A stretch of 64,000 nucleotides of DNA, taken from UBA12567 sp964598425 (GTDB taxonomy: Bacteria > Planctomycetota > Phycisphaerae > Phycisphaerales > SM1A02). A model generated the notes under the pieces. The model ran no database searches. It saw only the letters and a program-made list of their open reading frames with translations, and was not told where the DNA came from. The DNA lies in contig CAZRBV010000009.1 of the NCBI GenBank assembly GCA_964598425.1, positions 9,790 through 73,789 on the forward strand, given 5' to 3'. Made by a program: the position numbers and the translations under genes. Positions 16,979-24,347 of the stretch are shown here, piece after piece (the first letter of the stretch is position 1; each line of letters begins with the position of its first letter).

Positions 16979-18213
16979 CTACTCGCAACTCCCCCACACG
17001 CCAAGAACCATCAACATGTCATCGATGCCAACAACGCCGTCGGCGTCCAGATCCTGAGGGCAACCGGAACACGGCCCCCATTTGTCGAGGATGGTGAGCA
17101 GGTCGGTGATGTCGATGAGGCCGTCGGCGTTGAAGTCCTCTGCGCAGAAGTCTTCGCCGACATCAAAGACGTACGCAGCACCAGCATTGGTCGCGGCCTC
17201 GTCGCTGTAGGCCGCGCCGACCAGAACCGTTTCGCCAGCGATTGCAACCACGGCGAATCGGTCATAGGGGGCGGCATCGCTTGCCTTGAGCTTCGCTGCC
17301 TGAGCCCAGTCACCGACCGCACGGCGAAAGAGGTAGGCAGCCCCTGCAGAGTCGCCCCCATCGTCGTCACCCCTCGCGGCGATGACAACAATGCCCCCCG
17401 AAACACCAACGGAATCTCCGAACAAGTCATTCTGCTCGCCATCACCGGCCGTCAACTTGGCCTGCTGGGTCCACTCACCGCTGCTGCGCTCAAATACGTA
17501 GGCCGCGCCAGAGGATCCACCGAGGTCATCGTCGTAGATCGCGCCCGCGAGAATCGTCTCGCCGTCGATGTCCACCGATCCCCCGAAGAAATCGCCCGCG
17601 CCTGCATCCGAGGCCGTCAGCCTGACTTCCTCGAACCACATCGCGCCGCTCCGCCGGTACACATAGATGCCTCCGGTATCGAAACCGGCATCGTCAATGC
17701 CCGTCGCCCCCACCACGATCACGTCCTCTGAAACTGCCACCGAAGTGCCGAACCTGTCGGAGAGCGTTCCATCGCTTGCCACGAGCTGCGATTCCTCCAG
17801 CCATGAGTTGCCGTCGAATCGGTACACGTACACCAGGCCGGTTTCGGTGCCCATCCCGGTGACGCGTGACGCCCCGACCGCGATGGTGTCGCCATCAATG
17901 CCGATCGCCCCGCCAAAGAAGTGCTGCGCGCCAAGATCGCTCGGAACAAGCTCGGCCTCATATGACCAGACTCCCCCGGCGTGGCGGTAGACATACACCG
18001 AGCCATAGACCTCGGGCGTAGCCCCTTCGATCGCTGCAACCACGGCAACATCTCCGGAGACCGCTACGGACTGGCCGAACCTGTCTGTTGGCTCTCCGGC
18101 GGGCGGCAGCAGTTTGGCCTCTGGGCTCCACGCGTTGCCGTCGGAGCGATAGACCCATGAAGCGCCAGCGTCTTCACCGGCCTCATCGTCCTGCGGTGCC
18201 GAAATGACGGCGG
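16979..18213 (-). pseudogene. FG-GAP repeat protein with dockerin-like tail, 5' end missing
   Basis: The minus-strand frame carries six FG-GAP-like repeats of about 55 residues (pattern D-R-F-G-x-S-V-A-V-S-G-D-x-x-V-V-G-A, then A-Y-V-F) and part of a seventh. It ends in two dockerin-like units (D-F-N-A-D-G-L-I-D and D-L-D-A-D-G-V-V-G) and W-G-S-C-E. The N-terminal part of the family pattern stops abruptly at about 18213 in the middle of a repeat (V-I-S-A-P), so the signal peptide and first repeat start are gone. The frame stays open to an ATG at 18373, but those codons are antisense to another gene fragment. A protein could still be made from there but would lack a signal peptide. The break coincides with the 5' break of the plus-strand fragment at 18205. 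Confidence 0.75.
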
Positions 18214-18595
18214 CGGGCTCGGTCTCTCCAACTACAGCCTCCCCTTCCTGACTGACTGCACGGTCACCAACAACACGTCCGCGTTCTGGGGCGGTGGGCT
18301 TTTTCACGAAGTCGAGAGCGTCTCGGTTCTCGTCGACACCACCATCTGCGGCAACACGCCCTATCAGATCCATGGATACTTCGCCGACGAATCAGGCAAC
18401 ACCATCTCATCGGATTGCGAAGCTGGCTGCAACGCAGACATCACCGGAGATGACCAACGCGTCGGGATGGATGACCTCAACCTCGTTCTCGAACTCTGGG
18501 GCCGAGATATTCAGGGCGTCGACATCGATGATGACGGCGACATCGGAATCCTTGATCTGCTCCTCCTGCTCGAGGCCTGGGGGCCGTGCGAATAA
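18205..18595 (+). pseudogene. C-terminal fragment of a beta-helix secreted protein with dockerin-like tail
   Basis: I read this plus-strand frame by eye. It begins within a parallel beta-helix repeat pattern (G-G-G-L, then C-T-V-T-N-N-T-S-A-F-W-G-G-G-L, then T-T-I-C-G-N-T-P-Y-Q-I) and continues into two dockerin-like units. The first is irregular (D-I-T-G-D-D-Q-R-V-G-M-D-D-L-N); the second is regular (D-I-D-D-D-G-D-I-G-I-L-D-L-L). It ends W-G-P-C-E, TAA at 18593-18595. There is no start codon with a signal peptide: upstream of about 18205 the sequence is the antisense of the truncated FG-GAP gene. Members of this family are usually several hundred residues long, so most of the gene is missing. 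Confidence 0.75.
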
Positions 18596-18908
18596 TGGAT
18601 GCGTGACGCCGACACCATTGCTTTCTCCCGCCGCGTTGCGTGTGCTCTTGCGTTGTGTCCTTCCCCCCCCTCCCCTCCAGGACGCGAAGAACGGCCACAA
18701 TGCAGAGAGGGGTGACCTCTGCGCAATCAATTGCCCCCGACTGCACAACGACCCCACCGCCAGACCCCGCACATCCCGCCCCGCAAACCAGGATCTTCTG
18801 GCATTTCGCGGTTTCTCCCCCGGAACAACAGTACCACTTCGATTGTGGGCCTCCGATGCGACTCGTGGCTGAGCACATCGGAACGGGAGGAATCAAGGAG
18901 CACACATT
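18596..18908. other. Intergenic region, 313 bp, no gene seen
   Basis: This stretch lies between the beta-helix fragment and the GH16 gene. It contains a C-rich tract near 18662-18680 and a short inverted repeat GCAGAG/CTCTGC near 18702-18722. I see no convincing promoter pair. Short open frames on both strands show no signal peptide or family pattern. Confidence 0.5.
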
Positions 18909-21026
18909 GTGCGACCAGCAACTGTGTTGACCGTGCTCGCCCTGGCCGGACCCCTGCAGGCAGGTGAGCAGAACCTCGTTTCAAATGGATCCTTCGACGA
19001 CGGCCTCGCATCGTGGTCCGTCAGCGGCGACGTCTCGATCATGGCCGAGGGCGGCTGGTCGTCGCCAGGCTATGCGCAGCTGACGCCGGCCGAAGATGCC
19101 AGCGCCGAACTCAGCCGCGTCATCGATGGGCTCAGCCCACACACGCGGTACACCATCGCCGCGCGGGTTCGCACCACCGACCGCCTCGCCCCTCCAATCC
19201 TCGGCATCCGCAGCGGCGCCCAGATCGACAAGGCACATGGCTGGGTCGCCACCGGAGACGAAAACCGATGGCTCGAGCGGCGATTCGAAGTCTTCACGAA
19301 GGACGATACCACCAGCATCACCGTGTTCCTGCAAGCCTGGCAGACGTCGCTCGACGTCACCATCGACTTCGATGACGTGCGACTCATCGAAGGTCGCATG
19401 GACGGCCCTCCACCGGTCGATCCCGGCGAGGAACCGTGGCTGAGCCCACCTGCCATCACGCCTGCCCCTGAGGCTGGAGATGAACTCATCGTCAACGGCA
19501 CCTTCGCTGATGATGCCGCAGGATGGTCACTGGGTATCAACGCCGAACGCGTCACCGTCGATGGTGCACCCGCCATGCAACTCACTTCCAGTGAACACAC
19601 CTCCCGATGCGCGCAGCCGGTCTCGCTGACGCTGCCACCTGACACCCAATGGGACATCACCTGCGAAGCCAGAGTCGACCCGGGCGTCATCGCCTCCATG
19701 TACATCGAGTCCGCCTCCGGCTTTGGCAACACCGTCGCCATTTCGCAGACCGACTGGACGACGATTTCGCTCCCGATTCAAACAGCGTCCGAGTGGATCG
19801 AATCCCCCACCCTCAAGCTTGAGAACTGGAAGAATCAGCCCGGCCGCGCCTGGTTCCGCAATGTCTCATGGGCCGCCGCCGGTACCGAATGGTCCCCGAC
19901 CACGTCGATCGATCCGGAACCGCAACTCGCCCCGCTCAACGAGACCTTCGACAACGGACTCGACACCACCCGATGGCTCCTCTCGAACAAGGCGTGGGGC
20001 GGCGACAACGGCGGCGTCACGCCGCAGAACGTCTCGATTGTCGATGACACCGACAACGGCCTTGCCATCCGGGCACTGCGGCTCGAAGCGCACGGCGATC
20101 TCTATGAAGGCAATGTCGAGGCGAATGGTCGCAGCACCCGCGTCGGCGCGGCGATTGCAACCCGCGAATACTTCGCATCGGGCAGATACACCGTCCGAGC
20201 CAAGGTGGCGCCGGTGCTTGGCGCCGTCACCGCATTCTGGCCATTCCACTACATCGACTATCACACCGCCGAAGAAGGGTATTGGCACGAGCCAAATCCA
20301 CGACGGAACACCGAAATCGACTGGGAGTTCCCGACGGATCTGACCGGGACCGGCGAAGATGCCGCCGCCACGTACGGGCTCGACCCCGAAGCGATTGCAT
20401 TCACCAATGCTCGCACCAATGCCTGGGGCGGACAGTTTGGCGGCGAAGGCGGCGAACACAAGGGCCGCATCGTGCTGCATGATGCCGACGACAACGTCGT
20501 CGATCTCGCGCACGAGTACGCCCTCGGAAACTATCACGACTACACGATCGAGTGGCACAGCGGCGAGATCATCGAAGGCGATGCCGGCGATGCGAGGGAA
20601 ACCGTTGGGTGCGTCCGGTGGTACTTCGACGATGTACTGGTCGACGAACTGCTCGACACCGAGTTTGGACAAGGCAACGTCCCTTACCGCGGCGCCAGGT
20701 TCTGGATCGGCGTGTGGTTTGCCGCCGCCGGATATGGAGGCGAAACGGGATGGGGTGGCACACCGGACTTTGATACTTCCGCCACGTACATCGCATCGGT
20801 CTCGATCGAACCGTTCAACGAGCCTCGCGATACCTGGGTCCGCGAAACCGTACCGAATCTGGCATGGGGAACCCCCGCTGACTATCCCGCTGCGACGTGC
20901 GCCGCCGACCTCGATGGCAATGCGGTCGTCGATACCTCCGACTTGCTCCTGATGCTGGAACAGTGGGAATCGCACGGAGTCGACGGGCTGCTCGGGCTGC
21001 TCGAAGCGTGGGGCGCGTGCGGCTGA
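18909..21026 (+). CDS. Secreted GH16-family glycoside hydrolase with CBM-like domains and dockerin-like tail
   Basis: 705 residues from a GTG at 18909 preceded by AAGGAG at 8 nt. A short signal peptide (T-V-L-T-V-L-A-L-A-G-P-L-Q-A) is followed by two carbohydrate-binding-like beta-sandwich domains. These start at N-L-V-S-N-G-S-F-D-D-G (about residue 22) and L-I-V-N-G-T-F-A-D-D (about 194), both typical of CBM4/9-like modules. A GH16 catalytic domain spans about residues 340-640 with the signature E-I-D-W-E-F at 469-474; Glu469 and Glu473 would be nucleophile and acid/base. GH16 enzymes cleave beta-1,3 or beta-1,4 glucans and galactans such as laminarin, agar or carrageenan. The end has one dockerin-like unit and a degenerate second one lacking the calcium loop, then W-G-A-C-G. 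The substrate is unknown; a marine polysaccharide is plausible. Confidence 0.9.
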   Translation: MRPATVLTVLALAGPLQAGEQNLVSNGSFDDGLASWSVSGDVSIMAEGGWSSPGYAQLTPAEDASAELSRVIDGLSPHTRYTIAARVRTTDRLAPPILGIRSGAQIDKAHGWVATGDENRWLERRFEVFTKDDTTSITVFLQAWQTSLDVTIDFDDVRLIEGRMDGPPPVDPGEEPWLSPPAITPAPEAGDELIVNGTFADDAAGWSLGINAERVTVDGAPAMQLTSSEHTSRCAQPVSLTLPPDTQWDITCEARVDPGVIASMYIESASGFGNTVAISQTDWTTISLPIQTASEWIESPTLKLENWKNQPGRAWFRNVSWAAAGTEWSPTTSIDPEPQLAPLNETFDNGLDTTRWLLSNKAWGGDNGGVTPQNVSIVDDTDNGLAIRALRLEAHGDLYEGNVEANGRSTRVGAAIATREYFASGRYTVRAKVAPVLGAVTAFWPFHYIDYHTAEEGYWHEPNPRRNTEIDWEFPTDLTGTGEDAAATYGLDPEAIAFTNARTNAWGGQFGGEGGEHKGRIVLHDADDNVVDLAHEYALGNYHDYTIEWHSGEIIEGDAGDARETVGCVRWYFDDVLVDELLDTEFGQGNVPYRGARFWIGVWFAAAGYGGETGWGGTPDFDTSATYIASVSIEPFNEPRDTWVRETVPNLAWGTPADYPAATCAADLDGNAVVDTSDLLLMLEQWESHGVDGLLGLLEAWGACG

Positions 21027-21063
21027 GCGGATTGCCGCAGGTATCACACCGACAGCAGTCTGC

Positions 21064-22614
21064 CTACTGGTTCAGATGGCGCAAATCCATGTCCCCGAAC
21101 ACCACGGGCACGTACCCGAAACTCGTAACCCGGTCGATGAGCGCCCGCCTTGAGAGGTCTTCGGAGGGTTGGCCTGCCTTCAGGGATGGATCCGAAGAAC
21201 GATCAAAGAGCATACCGACCCATGTCTCGTGGCCAGGAAGCAACCAGTCGGCGAGCAGAAAGCGACCTCGCACCATCGACTTGCTTCCAAAGCGGTCGGG
21301 CTTGGCTCTGTAGAGATCCATCCACGTGGGAGCCAACCGATGCAGGATGTCGCTGCATCGCCCCTCACTGCAGAACGTGACACCCGGCGCCGCCCGCTGC
21401 ATCTGCTGCAGCCACGCGACGCGCTGCCACTCCGGAACGGCGCCGAATGTGAATTCGTCGAGCCCGATGATCGTTGCGCCAGCTTGAATCGCGCCCGAGA
21501 GTTCAGCCATCGCGAGTTGGTGCTGAGCTGGGTTCTCCAGATCAAATGGCGCCACCGGAAGCGTGTCCCACGCATCAGTTGTGCGCAACGAATGCCCCCA
21601 CCACAAGCCCCAATGCCGCCCCGCGTTCGTGTGCACACTCTGCAGGCACTGCGCCGCATTTGACATCGCACCACCGCTCCAGTGCGAGGTAAACCGGAAC
21701 GGCAGGTTCAGGTTCGGATTGCGGTAGGCCCGGCCCGTCGGCGTCCAGAGCACCGCCCGAGGCGCCTGGGCAAGCGCCTCGTTGAGAATCGGCACGACGG
21801 ATTGATATCCACCGAGGTCGGGGCGACCAACCGCTGGGGCCCAGCCGAGCGGATTGTGAGGCGACTGATAGTGGGAGAACGCAAGAATGACTCCCCGAAC
21901 CGGAGCGCCATTTCGAACATACCGCACCCCGCCATACCGCTCATGGAACCACGCGCGGTAGGGCTCCAACGTCTCGATCCACTTGAGCGGATCACTCGAT
22001 GCGCGAATCGACACCGTGTACGTTCGCTTGGCCCCCGCCGGAATCTGCGCGTCGGCGCGAAGCGGAAAGTCACCCTGTGGAAGGGTTCCACCGAATTGAA
22101 TCTCGATGCCCCACTCGCCATCCCCCTGAGCCTGCACCGCAAGAGAACACCCGTGCCGATACGCAAGGGCCGGATACTGAAGCGACACACCAATCGCCGC
22201 CGTCGTATTCATGACGACAGCAACGGGCGAATACAAGCTTCCCGGCCACGTGCCTTGCATACGCCGGTGCGGCCCATCCTGCGTCAACTCCTGCGGCCAG
22301 CCCGATCGGTAGAAATCCATGCACGCGATGTCGGGGCCAAGCGACAGCCGAGGCAGATGCAACCGGCGAAGTGGCTGCGGTTCACGCGCCAGGTTCTCGA
22401 CCGTCCATGTGATGTCAAGACCACCCTCCACGCCCACGGCCCGGGCAGACACCCGCAGGCCGGAGCCGCCAACAGATCGCGCGCTCGGACGCCACTGCGA
22501 AAAGATCGGCACCCCATTCCCTGCCTTGAGCGTCCAACCTTCGGCGTCCGAACCAGTCACGACAGGCGAGACGCCAAGCGAGAGCGATGCGATGATTGAT
22601 GTCAGAAGTGCCAT
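21064..22614 (-). CDS. Secreted protein of unknown function, possible (beta/alpha)-barrel hydrolase
   Basis: About 516 residues from the ATG at 22614, four bases after the stop of the gamma-glutamyltransferase gene, so the two are probably co-transcribed. This start gives a signal peptide (L-L-T-S-I-I-A-S-L-S-L-G-V). The N-terminal half is beta-rich. The C-terminal half has alternating hydrophobic strands with W-T-P-T-G-R, W-G-L-W-W-G-H-S, I-I-G-L-D-E-F-T-F and C-S-E-G-R-C, spaced like strand ends of a glycoside-hydrolase TIM barrel. The Asp/Glu in G-L-D-E-F and the Glu in C-S-E-G could be catalytic. I do not recognise the family, so the function is open. It converges with the GH16 gene. Confidence 0.6.
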   Translation of the reverse strand: MALLTSIIASLSLGVSPVVTGSDAEGWTLKAGNGVPIFSQWRPSARSVGGSGLRVSARAVGVEGGLDITWTVENLAREPQPLRRLHLPRLSLGPDIACMDFYRSGWPQELTQDGPHRRMQGTWPGSLYSPVAVVMNTTAAIGVSLQYPALAYRHGCSLAVQAQGDGEWGIEIQFGGTLPQGDFPLRADAQIPAGAKRTYTVSIRASSDPLKWIETLEPYRAWFHERYGGVRYVRNGAPVRGVILAFSHYQSPHNPLGWAPAVGRPDLGGYQSVVPILNEALAQAPRAVLWTPTGRAYRNPNLNLPFRFTSHWSGGAMSNAAQCLQSVHTNAGRHWGLWWGHSLRTTDAWDTLPVAPFDLENPAQHQLAMAELSGAIQAGATIIGLDEFTFGAVPEWQRVAWLQQMQRAAPGVTFCSEGRCSDILHRLAPTWMDLYRAKPDRFGSKSMVRGRFLLADWLLPGHETWVGMLFDRSSDPSLKAGQPSEDLSRRALIDRVTSFGYVPVVFGDMDLRHLNQ

Positions 22615-22618
22615 GAGT

Positions 22619-24052
22619 TCAGCCGATGGCGACCGCGCCTCCACGCCGTGGATCGCCCCCGGCATCAAGCCGCCCGTCCAAATACACCGCCGCTGCCTGC
22701 ACGCCTCCGAAATACATGTGCCTCGCTTCAAAGGGATTCACAGCCATCTCGACGCCCCGCGGATGGAATCCGGGCTCATGATCGAAGTGTTTCTCGCCCT
22801 CCACCTCTCGAACGTGAAAGCGTGGAGCCCCGACGGCAGCCTTTGCCGACTCTCCTCGCGCCACGATGCCTCGCCAGACCTGCGCAATCGCCGGGGCGAT
22901 TCGATCGGCTCCCGCGGCGCCGATCGCCACCGAGCACCCGCCGCGCGCAGCCACCATCGGCGTCATGTTTGATGGCAACCTCGCCCCGGGCTCAAGTACG
23001 CCCGGGCCGTTGGGAAGAAGTTCAAGTTCGCCCAGCATGTTGTTGAGCATGATTCCTGTGCCTGGAACAACGATGCCGGATCCGTATCCAGTCGACGTCG
23101 TAATGCTGCACGCATTGCCATCGCTGTCAACCGCGCAGATCTGCGTTGTCGATGCCGAGGCGCGAAGCAGCCGCTGATCGCGGCGATGCAAAGCGCCGCC
23201 CATGACGGCTGCGAGCTCAACTGGCTCGCCCTCGCTTCCCGGTGAAATCTCGGCAAAGCCTGACACCAATTCAAGCAGCGTCTCGCCTCCTATCGTGTCG
23301 GCCATCGCCACCTGCCATCCGTGGTCCTCGCCGATCAATGGAGCGCGAACCTCGGCGCGGTACGCTGCGAGATCCTCCGGCGACATCGCTCCACCGTTCT
23401 TCACGATCCATGAACCGATTCGCTCACCGATCTCGCCGGTGTAGAGCACCGCACTTCCCTCGGCAGCCATGCGCTTCAAATCGGCCGCCAGGTCAGGAAG
23501 CCTCGTCAGGTCGCCGGCAACTCGCGGTCGATCGTCTGGATGCCGCCAGATCCGCTGGCTGCCAGGCGTGAGGTCATAAATCACCTCACCCGAAATCGGG
23601 AGGTATGCAGCCGACACCGCCGGATAGGGGAAGCCGTCTGAGGCCAGCCGGATCGCAGGCTCCAGAACCTCGCCCCACGAGAGACGCCCCCACTCATGCT
23701 GAAGCAGATCCAGGGCGGCAGGCCCTCCGGGCACGGCCACCGAACCCGGGCCGACCCCGGTTTCCACACCCGGGCCATAATCCATCACGATTCGCTGACC
23801 GCCCGCTGGCTCGCTCGCATGCCCTCCAAGCCCCGGCATGGCCGTCAGGCCGTCGACCAGCATGGGCTCGCCCCCTGCAGGACGCACCAGCGCGAGAGCC
23901 GCACTGCCAGTGGCCGTCATCCCCGGCTCGCAGACCCAGGAGGCGATCGCAGCCGCCACAGCGGCGTCGATGGCGTTGCCACCACGTTTCCGCATGGCGG
24001 CCCCTGCGGCTGCAGTTGATGGAGTCCCGGCTGCGACGATGCAATGATCCAT
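22619..24052 (-). CDS. Gamma-glutamyltransferase-like Ntn hydrolase
   Basis: 477 residues, somewhat shorter than the usual 530-580. The N-terminal part has the family pattern (A-G-G-N-A-I-D-A-A-V-A-A type, residues about 23-35). The self-processing site reads S-T-T-Q (301-304), and Thr302 would be the nucleophile. The usual third position is His (T-T-H), here Gln. Downstream motifs G-S-G-I-V-V-P-G-T-G-I-M-L-N-N and L-P-S-N-M-T-P are conserved. No signal peptide is seen, although most bacterial GGTs are periplasmic. The family removes or transfers gamma-glutamyl groups, for example from glutathione. It may act on another gamma-glutamyl or acyl substrate. A second family member lies at 61190-62788. 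Confidence 0.85.
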   Translation of the reverse strand: MDHCIVAAGTPSTAAAGAAMRKRGGNAIDAAVAAAIASWVCEPGMTATGSAALALVRPAGGEPMLVDGLTAMPGLGGHASEPAGGQRIVMDYGPGVETGVGPGSVAVPGGPAALDLLQHEWGRLSWGEVLEPAIRLASDGFPYPAVSAAYLPISGEVIYDLTPGSQRIWRHPDDRPRVAGDLTRLPDLAADLKRMAAEGSAVLYTGEIGERIGSWIVKNGGAMSPEDLAAYRAEVRAPLIGEDHGWQVAMADTIGGETLLELVSGFAEISPGSEGEPVELAAVMGGALHRRDQRLLRASASTTQICAVDSDGNACSITTSTGYGSGIVVPGTGIMLNNMLGELELLPNGPGVLEPGARLPSNMTPMVAARGGCSVAIGAAGADRIAPAIAQVWRGIVARGESAKAAVGAPRFHVREVEGEKHFDHEPGFHPRGVEMAVNPFEARHMYFGGVQAAAVYLDGRLDAGGDPRRGGAVAIG

Positions 24053-24347
24053 TCCCGGCAGCCTACAGGGGCTCCAGCCGCCCCACTCGCACTCCAGATG
24101 AAAAAGGGAGCGCAGAATTCACAGAATCTCCCTTGCATCAGAATCGAAAGGCGTCATTGTGAGTGGACGTTCGCAAGACCATTCCTACCCAGGAAGAGAA
24201 GAGATGGTCGGCCAACACGCGGTGGAGGAGAGAACACCGCGAAACAGGCTCCTGCGGAGGGGAGAAGGACTCAGACGCTCGTCACCGGTTCGCGCCGATG
24301 GCGGGCGTCGTGTGTTGTGAGTCTCCCCATCTGTGAAGACCCGCGCC
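24053..24347. other. Intergenic region, 295 bp, with one hairpin
   Basis: This lies between the polA stop and the gamma-glutamyltransferase start, both minus strand. It holds one perfect 7-bp stem, CGCGGTG (24218-24224) with CACCGCG (24235-24241), which has no T-run. No coding frame or clear promoter pair is visible. Confidence 0.5.

Noticed and set aside
16276..17097. Open frames across tRNA-Asp and the repeat units
   Set aside because: They are translations of the tRNA and of palindromes, a well-known source of false proteins.
19866..21047. Minus-strand open frame of 393 codons
   Set aside because: Antisense of the GH16 gene; no signal peptide or motif.
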